Origin: Symsagittifera roscoffensis
Taxonomy: Eukaryota; Xenacoelomorpha; Acoela; Convolutidae
NCBI RefSeq assembly: GCF_963678635.1
Contig: NC_087070.1
Location: forward strand, 8,778,539 to 8,838,538
DNA length: 60,000 bases
Direction of reading: 5' to 3'
The translations under genes and the position numbers were made by a program. Under the pieces are notes generated by a model. It worked only from the letters and a program-made list of their open reading frames with translations. It did not search any database and was not told where the DNA came from. Shown in pieces: positions 19,835 through 29,518 of this stretch (position 1 is its first letter; each line of letters begins with the position of its first letter).

Positions 19835-22800
19835 CTATCTGTCCAGGTTTCTCGCCCGAGTTTCCACTAGTAGCGTGTGTATCGCCAGTTCTGACAGTTC
19901 TGACCCCGAGGTCGAATCCCTGTCTGAATAGGTGTTCATTCTCGAGCTTTCTGACTTATCATCCGTCGAAGGTGTTGTGCTGGAGACTGCACGCTCCTCC
20001 AGATCATGTCCGTATTTTCTTCGCATCCATCTGAACTCCCCGGACAAAACTTTGTTCTCTAGGTCCTGTTTCTCATCAGGAATTTTCTCGTCTATCTCGG
20101 ACTCCCCGGACAAATTTTCTTGTCCCGGGTGTTGATCTTGTGATCGCTGGTTTTTCTCCTCATCCTTCTCCCCGGACAAATAGTCTTGCAGCAGATTTTG
20201 TTCTACCTCTTCACCCTCTTTTTCCCGGTCTACAAAGGTGACAGTTTTCTTTTGCTTGCCGCTCTCCTGTCCTTTCTGTCCGTAAGAAGTACTGGTTAAA
20301 ATCTCCTGGGGTATTGAGGATACTAGTTGCTGAACTATTGTCCTACAATCCCTCTTGTTCTCTTCGTGCTGTTGTCTGGACGGCATGATCTTCACTTTCT
20401 CACTGACTGTTAGCGATGCCACTGCTGCTGTCCACTCGGGGTCATCTCTGGTCACTTCTCTTTCTAACAATCCACCCAGTATCCGCATCACTTGTGGTGT
20501 GACTTGCACCGTTTTATCCAATAATGAGAGGCTGTTTATATTCATGCGAGAGAGTTCTTGCTGGACCAGGTTCGAGCGCAGCAACAAATCCAAGGGGACC
20601 GGGTCCTCCCTTGACAGGATCTTTATCTCGGCTGCTTTCTCTACAGGTAACTCAGGATGCCCCGGAATTGGATGTCCAGACTTATCCAACCATCTCGTTA
20701 AGGGAAGCGCTTCATAAGTTTCTTTGTCCAGAAACGAGAATCCCTCCTTTACTTCCGCCTGATTGGCCTGCTTCTGCTCCAATCTTTCATAGAACTCAGT
20801 TTTCTTGCTGAGACTGTCAGCATTCTGATGTTTATCACGCATCCTGTGTTCGATTATCATATGGTAGCCATCCAGTCTTACTATCCATCTACCAATATAA
20901 CTCTGATCCATCGAGTAGGTCTTCAACCAGGATAACGCTCTGTTGTCCACGCGTAACTTGAAGGGAGCGCTCCCCAAGTATGCACGGTACTTCTCCACGA
21001 AGGTAACTACTGCAAACATTTCTGCTTTTGGTGCGCCATATTTCATCTCTGTGTCACTCAAGACTTTGCTGCCGTATGCAATGGGACGGAGGACTGTTCT
21101 TCCGTTCCATTCTTGCTCTTGATGCAATATTCCTGAGATGGCCACCACCGATGCGTCTGTGTCAAGAACATACATGCCCTTTTCTGTAGGCATGCCCAGC
21201 ACTGGCGCTTCGCACAGTTCCCGCTTTATGTTCTCGAAAGCAACTTGTGCCTCATCGTTCCATTCGAACTTTTTCCCTTTGTTGCGCATCAGCTTCTGCA
21301 TCGGGTACACCTTGTCCGCGTATCCTTTTATGAATTCTCGGTAGTAATTGGCAAACCCTAGGAAGCTCATGAGCTGTGTGTCCGTTCTAGGAGCTTTCCA
21401 TGTCAGCACAGCCTCTACTGCTTCTGGATCTGGCCTCACACCATGCCGGTCCACCATTCTTCCCAGGTACTTGATCGAATCCCTAAGGATTTCACATTTC
21501 GATGGTTTGCATTTCAAGCCTGCTCTTTTCATACATCCGAAGACCTCATCGAGTCGATCAATGTGATCCTCCAGGGTTGGTGTCGCTATGACTACGTCAT
21601 CCACGTAGCACATCAAGAGATTCCCGTACTTTTTGGTCACTCCTGTCAAAGCCTGAGCCATCAGCCTTTGAAAGGTTGCTGTTGCTTTGCACAAGCCGAA
21701 GGGCATCCTCTTCCTCCGGTACAACCCCAATTCGCACGCGAATCCGGTTTTCTCCCTGTCCTTCTTTCGCAGAGGAACCTGCCAGAAGGCAGAACCCAAG
21801 TCCAATGTGGTGAAGAACTTTGCATCACCAAGTTTGGATAGGCTCTCGTCTATTCGCGGTATCGGGTACGCATCTTTAATCGTTACCGCGTTCAAGTAAC
21901 GAAAGTCGCAACAAAATCTAAGCTGCCCCCCTTTCTTTTTCGCCATTACTACTCCGCAAGCCCATGGTGATTTCGAGGGTTCTATCATGTCGTATTCAAG
22001 CAACATTTCTATTTCCGCTCGGCACGCTTCCGATTTATGTGGCGTCATTCGCCTTGCGCCTTCCCTATGGGGAACGGCGCCCTCTTCTAATTCGATTTCG
22101 TGTTCGACGAAATTACAGCAACCGAAGTCCGCCTTATGTTTTGAAAATACTTCGGCGTTCCGATCTAGGAGGTCCCGCAATTTTTCAAAATCTCCCTCAC
22201 CTATTTTTCCTTTTAAATGCTCTATTTCTGGCAAAACCGGTTTGTCAGAATCTAGTTCATATGACGAGGGGCGTTCCGGAAAATTCGAGCAGCTTGATAA
22301 GCCGTCGTCCGTTTCGGATTTCATTGAAAACAATTTACGAATAGATTTTAATTCATCAATCCTCTTTAAAATTTTATCTTTATTTGCATGATAAGGACAG
22401 TCTTTCACACTATATTTCTTCGAGTTTTCTGTCTCCTCATAGTCGGTCCTCATCGGCAAGGCGTAGCCAAGCTTCTTTCCACGCTGGATTGAAACCGTGG
22501 TGTCCAGTGTGTTCAACAACACACTGACACACAGTCCGTTTCGCGTTACCGAGAAGCTCCGGCCTAAAATCACCGAACTCTGACTATTTGGATTCGGTAC
22601 TAAGCAAACCTGTTTGCTATCACTTAACGAATTTAAATTTCTCATTCTAAAAATTGCTACTACAGCTTGTCCTGGTTGTAACTTTACTTTTCTGTCCAAA
22701 AAAACTGGTACCTTATTTTCATCTGTTATTATCCTATTAATTGGTCTCTTAACATACTTTCGGTCCGGGTTTCTAATCCGTATTAGACCGTTGTTCAAGT

Positions 22801-24289
22801 CAATCATCACATCAAAATTCCTGACAAAATCTCTGCCCAAGATGAATTGGTCGGCGTCGTCCAGATTCTCTACCACCAGGAAGCTCATCCAAAGGTTCCG
22901 TCCTCCCATGTGAAGGACCGTCACCGGTGTTCTTCCGGCTACGTAGATAGCTCCTCGATTTGCAGCGGCTAGTCGGAGATTCGTAGGAATCAGATCTTCC
23001 CGCGTGAAGCCCATTCTCTCCCAGGTTTTTATCGGCATCACACTCACCACCGCGCCTGTGTCCAGAAGCCCTGTGACTCCGATTTTTGTTCCGTTGGTGT
23101 CAAGCAGGTGTGCTGTCACATCTGCTTCATATCCAATATGTACCGCGTCTTGTTCCATCATGGCGTCATGGCCTATCCTGCGGACTTTGAGTTCCTCTTC
23201 ACCCAAATAGATCTGCCCCATTTGGTCATCATCTGTTGTTATGTAAGTCCTGGTGTAGATGCTGATTCCATCCACGTTCAGCATTATTTGATACGGCCCA
23301 TAGACCTCCAAGTAGCGTCCATGAAGTTTCTTCATGCGAGGGCCACCCGTCGTTAGTAGTGCTCGCACAGCTCTCGACTCAGTGCGTGGCTCCACCTGCC
23401 TCAGATAATCTGCATATCTGTCCAAATGCATTAAAGTGAACTCTGATGGTTCACTCAAATTTCTTATTACCTGGTGTCCAGCCACTGAGATTATCGACTG
23501 TATCTTCTTTCCCTGCGGCGCCATGCCGAACCTCTTACCGGAGATCACTTTAAGTTTCATATCTAAACTGCTTGGTGTTTTCGTCTCTTCGAACTCCGTT
23601 GCCTCGAAGGTATTCAGTTGCTCCTGAAGCTTTTCATTTTCCAGTTCAAGTTTCACTTTTTGTTCGATCTCTTTCGTCACCAATTCCTGCTGTACTCTAT
23701 TTAAAGCATCCTTTGCGGCTGCCTTATAATCGATCTTGAAGTCATCGGCCGCAGTTGCTGGTTCCGGTTCACGTGCTTCTTCTGTTACTGCTTGCATTTT
23801 CTTTGCCGCCAGCTCTTGAGGTTTGTCCTTCCTGCGTGCCTCTGCTTCGCCCAAAAGTCGAGCCTTGCTTGCTTTCACTCCTGACAAAGCTTCTTCATGC
23901 CTTGGATGCTTGATGTCTGCCACTGCATCCCAGAATTGCGGACAATCTGATTTAAAATGACCTTCCAAGTTACAAAAGAAACACCTCGGGCCAAATTTCG
24001 CAATTACTCCTCTCATGAAATCCTCATGATCCAACTCTGACGCATCTTCGTCCTCGAGGCTAAAGCCTATCGCTTTCATGCCTTGTTTGTAAGCTGGGCA
24101 TGCTGACACATGATGGTCTGTTGAACTGCAATTAGCACAAGAACGTCTCTTGTCCATATCATCCCTCGGTTTGTACCAATTGTTCCCTTGGTTAGCTGGT
24201 CCGTTGTTAAAATTGCCATAATTGTTCTTGTAATATCCAGATCTCGAAGGAGGTTTCAACAAAAGATACTCTTTTGATTTGAGCCTCAA
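19835..24289 (-). CDS. Pol: zinc knuckles, aspartic protease, reverse transcriptase, RNase H
   Basis: Order and motifs by residue: two CCHC knuckles, 51-64 and 103-116 (both CX2CX4HX4C); coiled coil ~195-230; retropepsin 'LLDTGAVVSVMP' (DTG 410-412) with 'ILGRDF' ~483; RT ~750-935 with 'TTLDLGSAFWQVPL', 'RMPFGLCKATATFQRL' and catalytic YVDD 895-898; RNase H with D1043 ('DTDAS'), E1090, D1115 and 'HQNADSLS'. The order matches Ty3/gypsy. The frame opens at 24298 and overlaps the gag frame by 92 bases at +1, so knuckles and protease need a +1 shift (or an indel arose in this copy). The TTG at 24289 is not a credible initiator. It ends with a TAG after which the same frame continues as integrase. 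Confidence 0.95.
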   Translation of the reverse strand: MRLKSKEYLLLKPPSRSGYYKNNYGNFNNGPANQGNNWYKPRDDMDKRRSCANCSSTDHHVSACPAYKQGMKAIGFSLEDEDASELDHEDFMRGVIAKFGPRCFFCNLEGHFKSDCPQFWDAVADIKHPRHEEALSGVKASKARLLGEAEARRKDKPQELAAKKMQAVTEEAREPEPATAADDFKIDYKAAAKDALNRVQQELVTKEIEQKVKLELENEKLQEQLNTFEATEFEETKTPSSLDMKLKVISGKRFGMAPQGKKIQSIISVAGHQVIRNLSEPSEFTLMHLDRYADYLRQVEPRTESRAVRALLTTGGPRMKKLHGRYLEVYGPYQIMLNVDGISIYTRTYITTDDDQMGQIYLGEEELKVRRIGHDAMMEQDAVHIGYEADVTAHLLDTNGTKIGVTGLLDTGAVVSVMPIKTWERMGFTREDLIPTNLRLAAANRGAIYVAGRTPVTVLHMGGRNLWMSFLVVENLDDADQFILGRDFVRNFDVMIDLNNGLIRIRNPDRKYVKRPINRIITDENKVPVFLDRKVKLQPGQAVVAIFRMRNLNSLSDSKQVCLVPNPNSQSSVILGRSFSVTRNGLCVSVLLNTLDTTVSIQRGKKLGYALPMRTDYEETENSKKYSVKDCPYHANKDKILKRIDELKSIRKLFSMKSETDDGLSSCSNFPERPSSYELDSDKPVLPEIEHLKGKIGEGDFEKLRDLLDRNAEVFSKHKADFGCCNFVEHEIELEEGAVPHREGARRMTPHKSEACRAEIEMLLEYDMIEPSKSPWACGVVMAKKKGGQLRFCCDFRYLNAVTIKDAYPIPRIDESLSKLGDAKFFTTLDLGSAFWQVPLRKKDREKTGFACELGLYRRKRMPFGLCKATATFQRLMAQALTGVTKKYGNLLMCYVDDVVIATPTLEDHIDRLDEVFGCMKRAGLKCKPSKCEILRDSIKYLGRMVDRHGVRPDPEAVEAVLTWKAPRTDTQLMSFLGFANYYREFIKGYADKVYPMQKLMRNKGKKFEWNDEAQVAFENIKRELCEAPVLGMPTEKGMYVLDTDASVVAISGILHQEQEWNGRTVLRPIAYGSKVLSDTEMKYGAPKAEMFAVVTFVEKYRAYLGSAPFKLRVDNRALSWLKTYSMDQSYIGRWIVRLDGYHMIIEHRMRDKHQNADSLSKKTEFYERLEQKQANQAEVKEGFSFLDKETYEALPLTRWLDKSGHPIPGHPELPVEKAAEIKILSREDPVPLDLLLRSNLVQQELSRMNINSLSLLDKTVQVTPQVMRILGGLLEREVTRDDPEWTAAVASLTVSEKVKIMPSRQQHEENKRDCRTIVQQLVSSIPQEILTSTSYGQKGQESGKQKKTVTFVDREKEGEEVEQNLLQDYLSGEKDEEKNQRSQDQHPGQENLSGESEIDEKIPDEKQDLENKVLSGEFRWMRRKYGHDLEERAVSSTTPSTDDKSESSRMNTYSDRDSTSGSELSELAIHTLLVETRARNLDR

Positions 24290-25655
24290 CTCCTCCGGTT
24301 AGCGCATTAGTTGATAGTGGTGTGTAATGCGTGGCTAGCATCGTACGAAGTTCATCATTTTTCACACCATCGATGAATTTTGAGGCTACGGCCAGGTTCA
24401 TCCTTCGGCTTGACTCATCCGGTTGGCTGCGTCTTCTCAGCATTTCCAAATCATCGAGAAACTTGTCTATTGTTTCATATTCTCGTTGCCTCCGTTTCTC
24501 GAAGCGCATCATCGCCTGGTGCCCCTGCACCCCTGATCCGAAACGGTTTAACAAGATTTCGAAGATTTTCTCAGCAGTGTCACGTTGATACTGTTTCTTA
24601 GCCATGACACAGTTAAGGGCTGTCCCTTCTAAGTTGCTGGTGAGCGCGCTGCATTCCTGTCTCTCCGACAAGTCCTCTTCCTCGAAATGCAGCTTCATTA
24701 CCTCTATCCAGGTATCAATACAGCCATCAGATTCGTCCTTGTAGCATCTTGGCTTCTTAAAGACTCTTCTGGACTTTTCACTGCGTTCATTGGTTCTAGA
24801 TAACCGCGTCAGGAATGTCTCCAAAGACCTGTTCAGGGGTTCAAATGCTGTGGCCATTGCCGTAGCATCCCTTGAGTGTCCCGCCTGAGTGTCCTCACAC
24901 CTTGTCGAAGGCTCTGTGTGCGGTGCATCCCTGCAATCCGAATCACCATGAGCGTTTCCCGCTTGGCCCATGTGACTCCTCTTCGGGCTTGTATGCCCCA
25001 TGTTGCCAGAATCGCTTCTCCCGGTCGCATGTGTGCTTTGCGTTGGTCGTTCGTTCGAGGTTTGTCTGTTCCCCGTTGAACTTGCTCTACTGTTCGGGCC
25101 CCATGCTGTATTACCCCTTGTGGCATAGCCTGATGAACTGCCCCTGCCTCTAGTGGATCCATTTGTCTTCCTCCTTTGATGTTCATTGAAGTTCACCCTC
25201 GGTTCCCTGCTGGGACCTCCCGAGTTCGGCTCTCCTTCTTTTGGTCCACTCTTGCTGCTTAGTAGCCCGTCCAACCTATCCATGATAGCCTGCGTTCGCC
25301 TCTCCATCATCGCGTCTATCTTTGTGTCAAGAGACCCAAGAGACTGCTCTTGCTGAATTCTTAACTTCTCCATGTCGGCTCTTAAGCGTAACTCCCTCTG
25401 TTCCGCCTCTCTTGTCATTCGCGACAAGTTCCTCGTCATATGTTCGTCCGTTCTTTCTTTCAAGCGTTTTTCGCTTCTGCCAACTTCTTGTCTGTTGCGG
25501 TTTATTTCTTCCCGCAGACTTTCTCTTTCAATGTGAACTGCTCTTTCCAGTTCACTCATTCTTATCGACATCTGTTCATTTTGTTCTCCTAAACTGCCCA
25601 CTATGTTGTTTAAGGCTTCCTCTAGTGCTGCCCCGTTATCCATGAGCGGCGTCAC
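24207..25655 (-). CDS. Gag-like protein: coiled coil plus capsid domain
   Basis: 482 codons from a GTG at 25655; the first ATG is at 25643, and the frame is open back to 25790. Residues ~15-125 are strongly charged with heptad periodicity (coiled coil). Residues ~140-275 are Ser/Thr/Gly/Arg-rich linker. Residues ~300-450 look like a retrotransposon capsid ('CIDTWIEVMKLHF', 'FEILLNRFG', 'ETIDKFLDDLEML', 'FIDGVKNDELRTML'). The zinc knuckles expected at the Gag end lie in the +1 frame at the start of pol, so a complete nucleocapsid would need frame change. Its beginning overlaps the end of acidic ORF1 by 31 bases at -1. A fragment of a related gag occurs near 34980-35100. Confidence 0.88.
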   Translation of the reverse strand: MTPLMDNGAALEEALNNIVGSLGEQNEQMSIRMSELERAVHIERESLREEINRNRQEVGRSEKRLKERTDEHMTRNLSRMTREAEQRELRLRADMEKLRIQQEQSLGSLDTKIDAMMERRTQAIMDRLDGLLSSKSGPKEGEPNSGGPSREPRVNFNEHQRRKTNGSTRGRGSSSGYATRGNTAWGPNSRASSTGNRQTSNERPTQSTHATGRSDSGNMGHTSPKRSHMGQAGNAHGDSDCRDAPHTEPSTRCEDTQAGHSRDATAMATAFEPLNRSLETFLTRLSRTNERSEKSRRVFKKPRCYKDESDGCIDTWIEVMKLHFEEEDLSERQECSALTSNLEGTALNCVMAKKQYQRDTAEKIFEILLNRFGSGVQGHQAMMRFEKRRQREYETIDKFLDDLEMLRRRSQPDESSRRMNLAVASKFIDGVKNDELRTMLATHYTPLSTNALTGGVEAQIKRVSFVETSFEIWILQEQLWQF

Positions 25656-25759
25656 TAGTGGTGGTGTAACTCTGTCGGTCCCAGGTAGCTTCGTGCTGGT
25701 AGAGATCCGGGCCTTGACTCTCTGTCTTGACGTTTTATCATTATTTATTTCAGGATCCG

Positions 25760-26545
25760 CTAACGCGTTGCCAAGCCCTCTGGTTCTACTCTAATGGTTC
25801 TATCATTTTGTGGCTCCGAACTTGTCCTAATCGCGAAGTCCTTGGACTGGCCCGGTGTGTTTGCCTCTTTGCTTATCGTTGTCACTACACCAAATTTATC
25901 CATGGTTCCAGTCTCTCTTCCGACGTGTGCCTCACTCTCCTGGATCGAACTATTGAGACTGACTTGAGATCCAAAGTCCCCTTGCTCCTCTTCATCCTCT
26001 TCCTCCTGGGACTCCCCATCGTTTCCTGCTCCTCCTCCCATGCTGAATGGAAAGATGTTTCCGAAGGTGTTCTTCATTCTTTCTGAGAACGATGATGAGG
26101 TTGTTTGTTTTCCAGTTCCGCTTGCCATCATAGTGTTGTCTGTCGGAGATCTTCTAGTTGCCGTTACTTCAGTTGAGATGTCGGACAGTTCCGACATCTC
26201 CTCTCGATCCAACGTCCCGGTGGAAGTGGCAAAATCATGGCCTTGTTCTACCGGAGTAGATTCACTCGCCAGCCTTCTGCCTCTCCCTTCCAGTCCATTT
26301 ACTCCCTGGTTGTCGTTCATGGTATGGTCCGTATTGACCTCCACTTCTAACAGTTCTCTTCGCTCTTCTGAGGTCTTTTGACTTCTCGTTTCAACCATTC
26401 TGCCTGAAACCGTCCCCTCTTTATCGGACCGGGTTCGCTTGATCCAATCCACAAAAGGATCGGTCATCGTTTTTCTTTGCTTTTCAGGTATGAATTTCCT
26501 AGTGCTACTACCACGTTTTGGTATCCTTGACTTGTCTAAACTCAT
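25760..26545 (-). CDS. Acidic ORF1 of the giant element
   Basis: 261 codons from an ATG. Basic N-terminus ('PKRGSSTRKFIPEKQRK'), then Ser/Thr/Glu-rich low-complexity sequence with an acidic run near residue 185 ('ESQEEEDEEEQGDF') and a short Gly/Phe stretch. I recognise no domain. It lies directly upstream of gag, whose open frame overlaps its last 31 bases at -1, so it may be the N-terminal (matrix-like) part of Gag joined by frameshifting, or an independent protein. No canonical slippery heptamer is visible in the overlap. Confidence 0.65.
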   Translation of the reverse strand: MSLDKSRIPKRGSSTRKFIPEKQRKTMTDPFVDWIKRTRSDKEGTVSGRMVETRSQKTSEERRELLEVEVNTDHTMNDNQGVNGLEGRGRRLASESTPVEQGHDFATSTGTLDREEMSELSDISTEVTATRRSPTDNTMMASGTGKQTTSSSFSERMKNTFGNIFPFSMGGGAGNDGESQEEEDEEEQGDFGSQVSLNSSIQESEAHVGRETGTMDKFGVVTTISKEANTPGQSKDFAIRTSSEPQNDRTIRVEPEGLATR

Positions 26546-27324
26546 TCTTTATTTGTCACTTTCCTATGCCTACTCTTGACTCAATTGCTAGAGACCTTAT
26601 AGTTTTATTAACAATAATAATGACACAACACAATAAATTTCACCAGATTCTACTAAATAGTGACCACGAATCCCTGTATGTTGTCAGAGTACAGTTTGTA
26701 TAAAATTTATTCACACTGACCGATTATCGGTCCAAAGATCTGGAAACTAGCACAATATGATGTTATCAGTCAATTTTAAAAGATAGTGTACTCACTACCC
26801 AATCAAGCACAGTTTAGGTTGATTTAAAATCAAAAAACAAAAAATATATATTGACACAATATGAATGTATATATAAAAAAACGTATGTGTCTTGTACTCT
26901 TAGTCGGTCGCAGTACAATAGTCGAACCTGTCTTTTAAAGAAAAAGCTTTCCCTGCTTGGTGCTGCACCAAACAGACAAAACTTTGAAGGCAGTTATTCG
27001 CTCAAGTGGGCGTCTATTGCACCCACCGAGTATTGTGTTACCTATCTGCCTTCGGACTGCCCGAGCTAGACCTACTAAAATCCTCAGGGCAGTCACTTTT
27101 CCCAAAAACGTATTATGTTTCAATCCACACCAATGAGTCACGCTCTTTTTAATTTAGACTTAGTGTCGCGAATATCCGAGTTCGGACCTGTTTTGTATTA
27201 GTCTGGTTCTTTTTGAAAGGCAAGTTACCAGTGCAGTCACTGATACCTAGCCTGTGTATTAACAACCTAATACCTCTCGCTTTTTAGTCTTTCTTTCGTT
27301 TACCTAAGTCCTTAATAAAATGAT

Positions 27325-29375
27325 ACCCCTCCGGATTGGCACAATTATGACCCTTCCGGACTGTCAGAATGTGGACCCCTCCGGATTGGGACCCCTCCGA
27401 GTTAGTTAATAGTAGACCCCTCCGGATTTGGACCCCTCCGAATTAGCAACTATAAGACCCCTCCGGATTCGGACCCCTCTGACTTTGAAAAATTTCGACC
27501 CCTCCGGATTGGGAGCCCTTAGCTCTGTCAAAGTAGCTTTTCGTAGTTTTCTTAATTTCAGCTTATACCCCTCCGGATACGTTCTGCGTTGCTTTTATGC
27601 TGTTTGAATTAACTGGGAAGGGTATAGGGTCCTTTCCTAGACCCCTCCGGATTGAAGTTAAGGCACTTATTTGACAATTCACACTAACGGTGAAGGGTCT
27701 TATCACTTGCCTAATTTCGACTCTATTATGGTTGTCTTGTGCCTTCAGCCCTCCCTTTTTGTCTAGAACTGTCTTAAGTTACTTAGTTCAATCGCTATCA
27801 ACTTTTGGTAGGGGCATAAGGGTTTTTTAGAAAAATTTATAAAACGTGAAGGGTGTACCCCTCCGGATTTGTGTAATTTGCTAAAAACAATCTCAAAAAA
27901 TTTTCTCGCTCGCTTTTCCGAAAAATTTCTGATCCTATTAGTAAGCTCAGCTAATTTCTGATCTATTGGTACCAAGATCAACTCGATATGATCAGTAGTT
28001 CCAAAGTTATTAACCAAAACGTCTTTTTTTTCGAACTCAAAAAATTTTCTCTCTTATAGGTTCCGCCTAACTTTTTCCGCAAATCTGGTCCTTTCGACCT
28101 AAAAATTATTGATCCGAGCTCAGAAGGCCTATACTCTTCTAGTTCAATGCAAAAGACCCGATCTAAAACGCTATTGTAGAAAAAATTTGCGAAAAACTAT
28201 GCTACCTGGACCCCTCCGGATTGATGAATCCACCAAATCAAACACGTTATGTTCGATTTCTCTGCAACCCGGAAGGCTTTCGGGTAGCGGATTTTAAGAC
28301 TTGTAGATTCACTAGTGGAGGTTGTCCGAACAACTATTTTTACTGTCCTACCTCAAAAATTTCAAAAAATTTTCTAAATTTTTAGTGTTTCTTACTATCA
28401 AAAATTGGGAAAATTTGGTTTTTGGTACCAAACTAGTTCCAACCACTTCCGAACTAAAGTTAACCGGTTCTACTTATTACAGTAGTGCAGTTACGATGTA
28501 ACACACTAACTTAGCGCTTTTTTCCGTTTCAAAAAATATCGATATCTCAAAAATCGCGACTTGTGGGGGGATCAAAATATCGCTATTTTGACCCTAAAAA
28601 CCGGTCTGTTTTCGTTGTTTTTCACTGAAAAACTATATATGACTATTAATATAGGCTATATGAATAATAATATTAGTAATACTATACCCCTCCGGGTTTG
28701 TTTATTATCCGAATTAAGGTGCTTAACTCGGATATTCGCAGTTCGGTGAAGGGTCACTACAGTGCAGCACTGTCGAGCCCCCCACAGATTACTATCTTAC
28801 TTTTTGTACCAAAAGGGATACAAAACTTGTTAACGATACCCAACAGTCGATTGTTGTTGTCGTTGAGCCCCTTCTTGTTGCTCCTTGAACTGCTTGCCGG
28901 ATCGGTCTTCACCCAAGACCCTTCCGAATTGAGCGCAAATCAGCTGACCCTTCCGGATTGAGCGCAATTTATCATTAACGTGCTTAAATGCTCAAATAAC
29001 CCTACAGTACAAGCCTCACAAACGGGCCTCAAAATTGATCGTAACGATCCTGACTGATATAAATGCCTGTAACAACAATATATCTATCAACAACAAACGG
29101 GGGGGTTGAATCACATCTTGTCTGGGGGGATGATTTCTACTGATTTTCTACTTTTTTACTGTTTTTGGTTTTTTCGGTAATTTTTTATGTTTTTTGTTTT
29201 TCTTGGGTACTATACTACTTTTTGTTTGGTTTTACTTATATCTTTAAATGTTTTTGGTCACAAACCACTCAGGGGACGAGGGGTTCGCGATTCCCCCCAC
29301 CCTTCCTGGTTCATGAATTTTCGGTCTTAACTAGGTTAAAAAACTATTCACGGCAATCCGGAGGGCTTCCGCGTT
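27325..29375 (-). repeat. Iterated AATCCGGAGGGGT motif in the leader
   Basis: About a dozen or more dispersed copies of plus-strand ACCCCTCCGGATT (minus AATCCGGAGGGGT) and close variants, densest at 27325-27660 and then near 27856, 28209, 28686, 28916 and 28945. One inverted copy is near 29363. The copy at 28208-28276 preserves the LTR hairpin layout (CCTCCGGATT … AACCCGGAAGG). Spacing is irregular, so this is not a simple tandem array. It could be an RNA packaging or protein-binding array, or the product of replication slippage. Confidence 0.75.
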
Positions 29376-29490
29376 CCGAACTACCCTTCCGCCCCGGCAG
29401 TTTAGGCCTATTAAGGGCGTTAATGTGAGCATCCGCTCGGCGCGGAGTGCTCGTTAACGGTTCCGCCGGTCATGATGTTACGAAAGAATA

Positions 29491-29506
29491 ACACCCAGGA
29501 GCGCCA
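29491..29506 (-). promoter_or_regulatory. Candidate primer-binding site, displaced 12 bases from the LTR
   Basis: On the minus strand the sequence after the 5' LTR reads TGTATGTTTTTA and then TGGCGCTCCTGGGTGT. A TGG start matches a tRNA CCA end, but the 12-base offset is unusual and I cannot name a tRNA with a matching acceptor. Confidence 0.3.
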
Positions 29507-29518
29507 TAAAAACATACA

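Larger units (their letters stand above)
26546..29518 (-). other. Long untranslated leader of the giant element
   Basis: About 3 kb between the 5' LTR and ORF1, with no credible frame. The right two thirds hold repeated CCGGAGGGG-type motifs. A decayed homologue lies at about 36000-38290: both contain 'cattaacgtgctt.aat', 'gatacccaaca' and 'ggtcttaactaggtt'. Confidence 0.7.

Noticed and set aside
27763-28017. 84-codon minus frame in the leader
   Set aside because: Low complexity, no conserved features, and interrupted in the related fragment at 36-38 kb.
27325-28960. CRISPR-like array
   Set aside because: The motifs are short (about 13 bases), irregularly spaced and variable, and the genome is animal.
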